The notes below the pieces were generated by a model, which saw only the letters and a program-made list of their open reading frames with translations, was not told the DNA's origin and ran no database searches. This document shows positions 27,250 through 36,403 of a DNA stretch of 64,000 nt, in pieces. Position numbers and translations under genes: made by a program. Positions within the stretch are counted from its first letter, which is position 1, and each line of letters opens with the position of its first letter. Source of the stretch: Lachnospiraceae bacterium (GTDB lineage Bacteria; Bacillota; Clostridia; Lachnospirales; Lachnospiraceae); NCBI GenBank assembly GCA_031272985.1, contig JAISSU010000029.1:186001-250000 (forward strand), read 5' to 3'.

Positions 27250-28008
27250 ATGGTAAAAGCGGCGATATTTGATATGGGTGGTACTTTGGAGGATATTACG
27301 CATACTCCCGAAATGAACAGAAATTGCGGAGAACTGCTACTCGCCTGTTTAAAGAGGAATGGGATAGAATTACCCGAGACTGCCGATGAATTGATGGAAA
27401 TACTGGAAAAGCGTAATTGCGATTATCGTGAATGGAGCCTTGATAATAACAGGGAGCTCACCCCCTATGAAATTTGGTCGCAGTGGTATTTAGAGGATAG
27501 GGCTATCGACTATGATCGTTTGAGAGTAATCGCCGATGTCTTGGCGAATATTTGGGAGAGAAATTTTTACAAGCGCACTCTAAGACCTGACGCCGCCGAA
27601 ATGCTCAATTCACTTAATAATATGAGTATTCGCATGGGCGTGATTTCGAATACGGCCTGCCTCACACAGGTAATCGAGATACTGCACGAATACGGAATAC
27701 ATGAATATTTTGGTCCGATTTATCTATCGTGCGTATCGGGATTTCGTAAGCCCCATACGGGGATGTTCCTTGCGGCAGCCGCAGATCTCGAAATTACTCC
27801 CGATGAGGCAGTCTATGTGGGAGATACTGTATCTCGTGATGTGCGCGGTTCCAGGGCAGCCGGTTACAGGGCATCCATCCGTATAGACTCTAAAATTACG
27901 CAGCGCTCCGATCAGAATCGCGCCAAAGACGGCGAGGAAGCGGATTTCGTCATAGCCTCGCTCTCGGAAATACCGGGGATAATAGAGAAATTAAATGCGA
28001 CAGATTAA
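27250..28008 (+). CDS. HAD-superfamily phosphatase-like protein 4
   Basis: 252 residues from ATG 27250 (AAAGG upstream); a GTG at 27220 would add ten residues but has no ribosome binding site. Motif I IFDMGGTL (Asp8 nucleophile, Gly10 at the acid/base position), motif II VISNT, motif III RKPHTGMF, motif IV YVGDTVSRD. It is more distant from the three tandem paralogues but shares the DxG motif and cap style (CDYREWSLDNN). It is co-transcribed with the EEP gene and so under the same operator. Confidence 0.83.
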   Translation: MVKAAIFDMGGTLEDITHTPEMNRNCGELLLACLKRNGIELPETADELMEILEKRNCDYREWSLDNNRELTPYEIWSQWYLEDRAIDYDRLRVIADVLANIWERNFYKRTLRPDAAEMLNSLNNMSIRMGVISNTACLTQVIEILHEYGIHEYFGPIYLSCVSGFRKPHTGMFLAAAADLEITPDEAVYVGDTVSRDVRGSRAAGYRASIRIDSKITQRSDQNRAKDGEEADFVIASLSEIPGIIEKLNATD

Positions 28009-28057
28009 TAAATGCCATAACTACAGACATTTCTGAATAATTGAACTTCATAAACCC

Positions 28058-29716
28058 TCATGGAATCGGGCACCCGGATGTGGTGCCCGGTTTACGTGTG
28101 GGAATAAACAGATTTTCCGCCTTCACTTTACAGAGTTTCTTATAGAAACCTATCCCTATATTGTAGGTGGTTTTATCCGTTGGAAGTCCATAATCATAAT
28201 GATTATCATGTATCTGTTTTATGGCCGCTTCCGAGGCTTTAGGCAGGTCAGCTTCGAGCTTGGCGGTTTTGAATTCAAATATGAGATTATATTTTGGTAA
28301 TTCCACCGCCAGATCATATCTACCCAAACCGCTTTCGGCGTTTGAGATGAATTTATATCCGAGCATTGCGAACATACCTGCGACGTAGACATGATATGTT
28401 TTTTCCGGTTCTCCGGAATCGAAATCATAGTAGGATAACCTGCCGTTTATGGCATTCTGAAAGAGTAATTCCAGTGCTTCGGGAGAGTTTGCACCCAGAA
28501 TATTTCTTTCAAATTGCGCCGCTTTGTTCTGGTAGACTTTGCTCACCAAAAATTCCCGCCATACTAATTCTAATTCATGATTAGGAAGGCTTACATTCTC
28601 CATTGTAAAAAACTCTGACGGCGATGCTAAAGTCATATATCCGGTCTGAACCAGCAGAGTATAAAAGGCGTCATCATTGGTAAATCCGGACAAGTCTTCA
28701 ACAGTAAGGCGATCTTTTATTGAAACAGGGACCACTTCGTCAGGATATCCGTTTAATAATTCGGTAATAGTACTAATTCTATCCGTAGTCAAATGTTCGC
28801 GTATCATGTCCATGATACCGCTACGTCCCCAATAGCAACCTAATTCCCTTCTATAAAGTGCTGATAACACTGAATACGAGAAATATAGCTTCTTATTTCC
28901 GATCTGATAATTATTATACCAATTTCTCAAATCGTCAGTATTGAAAGGCATTTCGGTATCAGCAGACACTTCGTCATAAACGGAATTTACTTCGGTTTCG
29001 GTAAACCCGAAATCGGTATCAAAAATGCTTTTAGTAAATACATCGCATACAGTAATATTATTCAAGTCCGAAAATAGACTTTCTTGGGCGATTCTATTAA
29101 CGCCGGTAATGACAGCTTTTTCCAAATAAGGATTATCTTTTAAAGCAGATGACATTACCCTCTTAACAAAACTTCGTATTTCTTCGAATTCAGAATCCCC
29201 AACATTATCCATAATAAGTTTATCGTATTCATCGATCAGTATTATGGCTTTAGAATTATACACATCAAAGAGATTCTTAGTAACATCTTTCAACAGTCCC
29301 GTTCCATATGCATCCGGTTCAGCGAGTGTCAATTTCACCTCTTCCGAAAACTGTTCCGGTGAAAGATACCGTCTCAATTCGCTATTAACATCCTTAATTA
29401 GATATTTTAAATAATTGCTTTTAGCATAATCTCTAAAGCTAAGATAAATCACGGGGTATTTGTTTCTTTCTTCAAAGCCAGTCTGTGTTTCAATAAAAAG
29501 ACCCTTGAATAATTCGGCAGAGTCTTCCTTTATATCAAAAAAATACTTAAGCATTGTCAGATTCAGAGTTTTGCCCATTCGGCGCGGGCGACAAAAGAGT
29601 AAGACCTTGCTCGCGTCAAGTACATGCTCAATTAAAGCAGTTTTATCAATATATAAAGCACCTGCTTCGCGAAACGCTTTGAAATCAGTTTCCCCTAATT
29701 CGATCTTTCTCGCCAT
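28058..29716 (-). CDS. AAA-type ATPase with C-terminal nuclease-like domain
   Basis: 552 residues from ATG 29716, preceded by GAGGTG; an upstream ATG at 29731 lacks one. N-terminal P-loop region reads FCRPRRMGKTLNLTML, Walker B is AIILIDEYDKLI, and ITGVNRIAQES resembles a sensor. The C-terminal part (YNLIFEFKTAKLE) carries the PD-(D/E)xK-like E-x-K pattern seen in the DUF1703 group. These proteins are abundant and often multi-copy in gut Firmicutes and Bacteroidetes; their role is not known. It lies between the phosphoesterase regulon and the fucosidase locus. The last codons contain a CGGGCACC/GGTGCCCG hairpin. Confidence 0.8.
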   Translation of the reverse strand: MARKIELGETDFKAFREAGALYIDKTALIEHVLDASKVLLFCRPRRMGKTLNLTMLKYFFDIKEDSAELFKGLFIETQTGFEERNKYPVIYLSFRDYAKSNYLKYLIKDVNSELRRYLSPEQFSEEVKLTLAEPDAYGTGLLKDVTKNLFDVYNSKAIILIDEYDKLIMDNVGDSEFEEIRSFVKRVMSSALKDNPYLEKAVITGVNRIAQESLFSDLNNITVCDVFTKSIFDTDFGFTETEVNSVYDEVSADTEMPFNTDDLRNWYNNYQIGNKKLYFSYSVLSALYRRELGCYWGRSGIMDMIREHLTTDRISTITELLNGYPDEVVPVSIKDRLTVEDLSGFTNDDAFYTLLVQTGYMTLASPSEFFTMENVSLPNHELELVWREFLVSKVYQNKAAQFERNILGANSPEALELLFQNAINGRLSYYDFDSGEPEKTYHVYVAGMFAMLGYKFISNAESGLGRYDLAVELPKYNLIFEFKTAKLEADLPKASEAAIKQIHDNHYDYGLPTDKTTYNIGIGFYKKLCKVKAENLFIPTRKPGTTSGCPIP

Positions 29717-30211
29717 AATACACCTCAGCAATGATAACGCCGTTCAGTGAACTAATAATAACATAGAAAAAGTAAGGACGGTATCATTAGGGCAAAAAAA
29801 GTTTGATTTGCATTTGTTTTCTATGTTCAGCGTTGCTGAACATCTAAAATTCTACAATTCTAATAAATATTCGTATTTTTTTTGATAAAATAATTGTTTT
29901 CTGGGTGTAAAAATTCCCATTTCTCCTTTAAATTTAACAGTAGGAAAAACTGTTACAAGTGCTGTAAAGTTGGGCTTTTGGTAGGGAGTCCTGATTAAGT
30001 TTACAGCACCTAAATTTTATAAACCTTTCATTTGCGTAAAGCGTATATTTCGCAAGTGTTTTATAAGGTTATGCGATTTTAAACATTAATGAGGAGGTAT
30101 GGAGGATTAGGTTGATTATTTGCAGGTGCTAAAAAGCACTCGAAAGGAAACAAGAAAAACTATTTTAGAGATAACTACAAAGGAAAGTTATCTTCGGGAG
30201 GAGGAAGAAAA
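29717..30211. other. AT-rich region with three inverted repeats upstream of fucosidase A
   Basis: No gene seen. It holds ATGTTCAGC-GTT-GCTGAACAT (29823-29843), the pair GTGCTGTAAA (29959-29968) / TTTACAGCAC (30000-30009), and a palindromic site with arms TTGCG and CGCAA (30032-30055). A possible weak promoter, TTAAGT (29995) and TATAAA (30018), lies between the last two, so they could be operators for fucosidase A. A small GTGCT/AGCAC hairpin lies at about 30126. Confidence 0.5.
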
Positions 30212-33200
30212 TTGAAAAAAAGAAAAAGAACAAGAATAATCGCAGGTATCTTAATCTTTGTGATGACACTTGCATTAGTATCGGGGGGGGGTCTCTTAAT
30301 GTTGTAAAAGCGGCAGGAACAAAGCTCGCCACGAATACCGCTATGACAAGCGGCACTAATGCAAACATGACGACGAGCGGGGCTACTGCTTCAAGCGTAA
30401 GAACCTTAAGACCCAAAGTGGACTCGACATCACAGGAACCGTCAACTTCATTTGGCAGAGCAAGCACGAGCAGTTATGTTGTTTCGAACTTAACGGATTC
30501 AAGTGCTAATGCCGGCAATACTTGTTGGGGAAGCCTGCAGGAAGGGCCAATAGACGGTGGGGCTTTAGGCGAATACGTTACTGATCACAAGGTGTGGTGT
30601 GCTCTAACACTGTCTGATATTTCTAGTGTTTCTGAAGTGCGTATGCGTTCAAACCCAGCTACTACCGTGAACATAGCAACACCAAATACTTTTCCTTCAT
30701 CTTTCACAATTGAAGTAGCAGATTCTCTGGGCAATTGGACTACTGTCCTTACTGAAACCAATTACACATATCAGGGTGCGCAGGGTGACGAACAGATCTT
30801 TGAATTTAATGAAGTTCAGAATGTAAAATATGTCCGTTTTAGTACCAACAAACTGAAATATGATGGTTCGGCATATAGTCTTATGATAGCTGATATGGCT
30901 GCATATGGAACTGTCGGTGGGACAGCACTCAGAACTGTTGATTTAGTGGCACAGACTATCAATCTGGTAAGTTTACCTTCTTACGAAGACGAATACATCA
31001 CGATGCCTGTTCCGAGATCCACTTACACAATGCAAAAAACAAGTATTCCCGCGTCTTATTCTGATTATAAGGTGGAATTAATATGGTCGTCTGATCCGGG
31101 TGTTATTTCTGTGCCCGACGGAAAAATCAGACGTTCTGCGACTGAAACAAAGGGTGTATATTTAAGATTTAGAGTGACATCACCGGATGGGGCGGAAAGT
31201 GCTGAAACTAAGAACTTACTAGTTCCTATCTATAAAACATACAAAGCTCCCCAGATGAGTCAGGAGGAGATAGATAAAATCAAGGACGAGTATGAGCATA
31301 TGAAATATGGTTTCTTTGACCACTACGTCAAAGGTACTAATGCTGTAAATTCATACTATATGTCCACATATTCGAATGGTCTTGCCGTGGTTGATGTTGA
31401 TGATCTGACGAATGACTTTGACGCTGTTCAGTTCGGAAAAGACATGGATGAATTCGGCGTAGAATATGTCATTTTTACAGCCTGGCATGCAGGTGCACGT
31501 ACTATTTTCCCGAGTATGGCGAATAAACGTTGGAGAGATGACCGCCTCTCGCCGGTTGCGGGAGATGCAAAGTCATACTCAGATCGCGATATGGTTGAAG
31601 ATTTATTGAATGAGCTTGATAAATATGATATTAAGCTTATTCTCTACGCGCACACATCAGACGCCGTTGACTTTACGACCGGCGAGAGATATCTAACTCT
31701 AGGGCATAATACTTCCACCGATGCAGTTGGAGTTGTAAAAGACCAATGGAATGAATACATACTGGAAGTCTATCAGGAAATGTGCGAGCGTTATGGTACT
31801 CGTTTGTACGGGATTTGGAATGATGGAACGCTCACTTATATCAGGTCATATAAAAGTTCCAGCTCATCCAGCTACGAAGATCCTGCCCCCGGAATCGAAA
31901 GAATGACTAAGTTTAAGGAAGTATGTAAACTATATAATCCTGCAATTATTTTGACTGCTAATACGACTTGGGATTGGTGGGGGCAAGCCGGTAACAATTA
32001 CCAATGGCCTTTGGATAATAAACCGCGTCCTGATTGGGACTATGCAATTGATTACAGAGCCGCTGAAAGTCAATGGGGATACTTCCAAGATATGGAAACA
32101 GAATTATCACTTACAGGCTTACAAATGGCTCATATAATAGGTATTAACTGGTGGACACAGTTCCCGCAGTCATTTAAGCATGAAGATTTGGTACTTTCGG
32201 GGTTTCCGGTAGCTAAACGTTTACCAAATGATACTGAATATGTCAGATTTTTGATCGGAAGTGCTGCATCATCCGAACAAGGTGGATTCGCGGCATCCGC
32301 AGGAAACTTTGTAGGAAAAGCAGACACGATGGTGACCTCGGGTGATATTTGGGAATACGGACTTCGTAATTTCCTCGTTAATATCAATAACAAGTACCTA
32401 AAACCGGTATCTGAATCAATTTTCGGAACTAATATAGGAAAGGCGTATCCCGCAAAAATCGGTCCTAATTACACTGTTACCTCAGTGGGTCCGTTAGGCG
32501 GTGAGCCCGGTGCTACGCCTGCACGTATGGTAGATCAGGGATGGGGCGTCAGCACTGAGTCGAGAGACGGTGCATATGTTTATCTGCATGTAATGTATCC
32601 GGCTAAAGCATATCCTTCTCAGGCTACGAGTACGGATACGATTGAAATTGCGGATACTGCCGACGGAACCACTCTTCGTTCAGATGCGGTAATCCTTAAT
32701 TTCGACGGAACCATTACGGAAGGCGTTGCTCTGAATAAGACGGAAGACGGATATGAGGTTGTATTGCCTTCAGGTACCGATTGGGATCCGATTGATACTA
32801 TAATAAAAGCAGAACGCACAAATACAGACGCTATTCTATTGGAAGTTGCAGAAAAAGAAGTTACTACTACAAGTGGTGACGGAGAGGCAGCGGGAAGTGC
32901 TTATATCGCAGAAGTAACAGTAGAAGCGACAAAGGCTTCTATCGAAGTAGCTGACTTATTCTATTCTGATTACGCGACAGCGAATATTTACTCGGATGCG
33001 GCATTTTCACAGGATGAGGATGAAGCCATTGAAATAGCGGGCGGAACCAGCGAACACATATATGTGCTTGTGACCTCTGAGGATGGTAGCGTTAAGACGT
33101 ATTATGACGTGACTGTTAACAGGCCTGTTGACAAGTCAGCACTTCAAAGCCTGTATGATAATTACAAAGATAATACACAAGCTAATTACACAGATGAATC

Positions 33201-34395
33201 ATGGGCGGATTTACAAACAAAATTATCAGAGGCTGACACCGTATTACAGAATTCGGGTGCTACTCAGGCGGAAGTCGATTCTGCAAAGAACGCATTACAA
33301 GATGCAATCGATGCTTTGGAAGAGAAGCCCGAACCGACAGATAAGACTTTATTGCAGTCCTTATATGACGCACACAAGGACGACGTGCAAGGTAATTACA
33401 CGGATGATTCCTGGAATGACTTTGAAGACGCGCTCACTGAGGCAAAGGATCTTCTTGATAATACTTCTGCGACACAGGTTGAGATTGATGCAGCTAAAGA
33501 TGCGTTGAATAATGCAATAAGCGCTCTTACCTTAAAAGTTGATAAAACCGCACTGCAGTCGCTTTATGACTCGAATAAAGCAAAGCAGCAGGGAAATTAC
33601 ACTAATGACACTTGGGCGACATTTACCGATGCACTGCAACACGCGAAAGCTATTCTTGATAATGGTAATGTGACGCAGTCACAAATAAATGCTTCAAAAT
33701 CCTATTTGGACAGTGCGATTGCGGGATTAAAAGAAGAAGGCGGCAGCACTCCCGGCACCGGGCAGGTAGACAAATTAGCATTGACTTCGCTCTACGTTGA
33801 TCATGAGGATGATACACAAGCTAATTACACGGACGATACATGGGCAACATTCCAGAATGCTTTGAATGCGGCAAAGGCGATAATAGATGACGCAAATGCA
33901 ACACAAGCCCAGGTAGACGCCGCGAAGAAGGCGTTACAGGATGCTTTAAATGGGTTGTTGATTGATCCAAATAAGAGCACGGGATATGCCGGACAATCTA
34001 AGACCTATACAAAGGGTAACGATGATTTGGTAGTAACCATCCAAGCCGATTTCTCGAAATTCGTCCGGCTGACCTTAAGCGGAGCCGTAGTTGACACTGC
34101 GAACTACTCTGTAGCTTCGGGAAGCACTATCATCACCTTTAAGAAAGAGTATCTGAACACCTTTAAGGCAGGTACTTATGTCTTCCAAGCCGAGTTTACA
34201 GACGGAGTAGCACCGGTCAGCGTTACCATTAAAAACGCGGGCACTTCCTCCTCTGCGTCATCGAGTTCTCCCGATACCGGTGACCATGCCGAGTCTACGC
34301 TTTATCTCATCATTTGCCTATTGACACTACTCGCAATCGGCGGAATTGCATACCTTAAAAAGATGGGATTCATCCGTTTCGGCTCACGTAAATAA
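30212..34395 (+). CDS. wall-anchored GH29-like alpha-L-fucosidase A, frameshifted at a poly-G run
   Basis: The natural start is TTG 30212 after GGAGGAGG. It encodes a signal peptide (KKRKRTRIIAGILIF...) that runs into nine Gs at 30283-30291 and then stops at TAA 30305. With ten Gs (or seven) the frame joins SLNVVKAAG and continues to 34395, about 1394 residues. Domains: F5/8 C-like sugar-binding (about 30480-30910), beta domain, GH29-like catalytic domain (about 31250-32400, probable nucleophile Asp in GIWNDG), four FIVAR three-helix repeats (33128-33960), an X2/Ig-like domain, and a sorting signal SPDTG (34267) with a membrane anchor and basic tail. It should cleave fucose from host or dietary glycans at the cell surface. 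As sequenced it is OFF; the in-frame ATG 30343 has no ribosome binding site or signal peptide. Confidence 0.85.
30283..30291 (+). repeat. nine-G homopolymer in a signal-peptide coding region
   Basis: Nine consecutive Gs in codons 24-27 of fucosidase A. Gain of one G or loss of two restores the full reading frame. Apart from the ten-G run at 36296, other G runs I noticed in the window are about six or shorter. Confidence 0.85.
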
Positions 34396-34509
34396 AGAGA
34401 TACACCAATTAATTAAACAACTATCATAATCTATCTTTCATAGACTTCAGGTCAAGACTTCGGGTCGCTGTTATGTCCCCCATACGGCGGCTCGAAGTTT
34501 GCGTTTAGG

Positions 34510-34669
34510 AATAAGAGGCGGAATCTGCTATGAAAAGGTACTTTCAGCTCAAAATAAATTTTGACATATTTGTAATATTTCCTTGAAATATTGATAATAA
34601 TGAGCTATACTCGGTTTGTTGAAAAAATAATAAGAGGCGGAATCTGCAAAAAAAAGACACATTCCGCTC
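34510..34669. repeat. direct repeat with hairpin before the AAA ATPase gene
   Basis: AATAAGAGGCGGAATCTGC occurs at 34510-34528 and 34629-34647. Each copy is followed by a related CAGCTC/CCGCTC-AAAAT stretch. In the second copy GAGGCGGAAT can pair with ATTCCGCTC (34661-34669). The rest of the 34395-34704 gap holds the promoter at 34583 and no gene. Confidence 0.5.
34583..34611 (+). promoter_or_regulatory. promoter of the AAA ATPase gene
   Basis: TTGAAA (34583-34588), 17 bases, TATACT (34606-34611), located between the two repeat copies. Confidence 0.55.
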
Positions 34670-34703
34670 AAAATGTTTCTTGGTGATGAATGGGGGGACT
34701 GTT

Positions 34704-36128
34704 ATGCAAATAATCGGGAGAAAACGAGAAAAAGAAGAACTTGAACGCATCTATAATTCCGGGAAGCCGGAATTTGTTGCCGTCTATGGCAGGCGCAGGG
34801 TGGGGAAGACTTATTTAGTGCGGGAGTTTTTTGGCGGTGAATTTGCTTTTTATCTGACAGGTTCAAAGGAGGAGAAGGAGTCTGAACAAATCCAAAACTT
34901 TAATTTTGCGATTAAAAAGTATTCTGACAAAAAATATAAAACCGTAAAGAATTGGATTGATGCTTTTTGGATTCTTCGAGCTATGCTGGAGGATAAGATT
35001 GCAGAAGATAAAGAAAAAAGAAGAATTGTATTTATCGATGAATTCCCATGGCTTGATCGTCGCAATTCGAGATTCCTTGCGGCATTGGAGCATTATTGGA
35101 ATGACTGGGCTTCGGCGAAACCACAAATCGTGTTGATTATTTGCGGTTCTTCGACATCTTGGATAATGAAGAAGATCTTTAAGAACAGAGGCGGATTACA
35201 CAATAGAGTTACAGCGCGAATCAGCGTATCCCCGTTTTCGCTAGTAGAAATGGAAGAGTTTTTTGAATATAAAGGAATCGTTATGAACCGCCAGCAAATA
35301 ATCGAAGCGGCCTTGATAGTAGGCGGTATTCCTTATTATTTGGATTACTTTAAACCGGCTTACAGTTTGCCGCAAAACATTGATTATTTGTTCTTTAATA
35401 TAGGCGCGCCACTTGCCAATGAATACGAAGAACTGTATTACTCTTTGTTTTCCAGCCCCGGATGGTGTCTTCAGATTATAGAAGCATTATCAAGCAAATC
35501 AAGTGGTATGACGCGAGAGGAAATACTCAATATATCGAAACTTCCAAATGGAGGGCGTTTTACGCAATATCTGGAAGATTTAGTGCTTTGCGGTTTTGTT
35601 TCGCACTATACCGACTTTACAAAACAAAAGAAAGACGCCCTGTATTATTTGACTGATCCTTTTAGCATCTTTTATTTACGTTATGTAAAGAATAATAAAG
35701 AAAAAGACGAATGGTTCTGGACTAATTATAAAGGCGACGGAGGTTATCACGCTTGGCTTGGACTGGCTTTTGAAAGGCTTTGTATGCAGCATATTCCACA
35801 GATTAAGCAAAAGCTCGGAATTGGCGGAGTTTCGACCAGAGTAGTGTCATGGCGTTCATCTAAAAAAGTGCAGGAAGGGGCGCAAATAGATATTGTGATT
35901 GACAGGCGGGACGATGTAATTAATCTTTGTGAAGTTAAATTCACATTGCACCCATATACTGTGTCAAAGGAAGTGGATTGGGAATTGCAACGCAAGAAAA
36001 ATATTTTCTGCGAGGATACGGGAACGAGGAAGGCAATTCATTGGACAATGATAACCACTTATGGAATTTCGGGAGGATATAGGAGTGGGATACAGTCGGA
36101 AGTAGTCATGAACGATTTATTCTGCTGA
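34704..36128 (+). CDS. archaeal-ATPase-like protein with DUF234-type nuclease-like end
   Basis: 474 residues from ATG 34704 (starts at 34680 and 34686 are in frame and cannot be excluded). P-loop: VYGRRRVGKTYLV; Walker B: RRIVFIDEFPWL; sensor-like IICGSSTSWIM. A winged-helix region follows (MTREEILNISKL), then a C-terminal domain with a PD-(D/E)xK-like pattern (GAQIDIVIDRRDDVINLCEVK). The family is widespread in archaea and gut bacteria and is uncharacterised. It sits between the two fucosidase genes. A strong terminator follows it. Confidence 0.8.
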   Translation: MQIIGRKREKEELERIYNSGKPEFVAVYGRRRVGKTYLVREFFGGEFAFYLTGSKEEKESEQIQNFNFAIKKYSDKKYKTVKNWIDAFWILRAMLEDKIAEDKEKRRIVFIDEFPWLDRRNSRFLAALEHYWNDWASAKPQIVLIICGSSTSWIMKKIFKNRGGLHNRVTARISVSPFSLVEMEEFFEYKGIVMNRQQIIEAALIVGGIPYYLDYFKPAYSLPQNIDYLFFNIGAPLANEYEELYYSLFSSPGWCLQIIEALSSKSSGMTREEILNISKLPNGGRFTQYLEDLVLCGFVSHYTDFTKQKKDALYYLTDPFSIFYLRYVKNNKEKDEWFWTNYKGDGGYHAWLGLAFERLCMQHIPQIKQKLGIGGVSTRVVSWRSSKKVQEGAQIDIVIDRRDDVINLCEVKFTLHPYTVSKEVDWELQRKKNIFCEDTGTRKAIHWTMITTYGISGGYRSGIQSEVVMNDLFC

Positions 36129-36180
36129 GAACTCCCGATAAATGAGATTTGTTAATTTTTAATAACACGTTGCATTCACC

Positions 36181-36205
36181 AGGCGCCCTCGGGCGCCTTT
36201 TTTGT
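36181..36205 (+). terminator. strong rho-independent terminator
   Basis: AGGCGCC-CTCG-GGCGCCT followed by TTTTTTGTTTG. It closes the ATPase gene and isolates the fucosidase B promoter. Confidence 0.9.
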
Positions 36206-36284
36206 TTGTTTAAAATTCTCCAATTATCCATAATTCTCCGAAATTTATCTAAATCGTAGTATTGTGGATAAATTCGTTGAAATG

Positions 36285-36318
36285 TTGATTTTATTGGGGG
36301 GGGGGTTATTGATATAAT
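36285..36318 (+). promoter_or_regulatory. candidate phase-variable promoter of fucosidase B
   Basis: TATAAT at 36313-36318 is perfect. The best -35, TTGATT (36285-36290), is 22 bases away because ten Gs (36296-36305) lie in the spacer. TTATTG (36291-36296) would give 16 bases but is a poor -35. Changing the G count changes the spacing by single bases, as known for opc/porA-type promoters in Neisseria. Confidence 0.6.
36296..36305 (+). repeat. ten-G homopolymer in a promoter spacer
   Basis: Longest single-base G run in the window, 108 bases upstream of the fucosidase B start and only 8 bases from a perfect TATAAT. Confidence 0.85.
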
Positions 36319-36403
36319 GAATGTCAACAATAATCGTTTGAAAATACGGAAAAAATACGAGTATTTTGCTCGGTGTTTTTAGTCTAATAATGGGAGGTAG
36401 ATT

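Noticed and set aside
29959-30009. Invertible DNA switch bounded by GTGCTGTAAA/TTTACAGCAC
   Set aside because: The enclosed segment is only 31 bases and no site-specific recombinase is in the window; an operator or hairpin is more likely.
30114-30132. Leader peptide MIICRC before fucosidase A
   Set aside because: A six-codon frame after a Shine-Dalgarno-like stretch is easily chance; no attenuator structure supports it.
30343-34395. Fucosidase A starting at ATG 30343
   Set aside because: No ribosome binding site and no signal peptide, while the protein ends in a wall-sorting signal. The frame restored across the G run explains it better.
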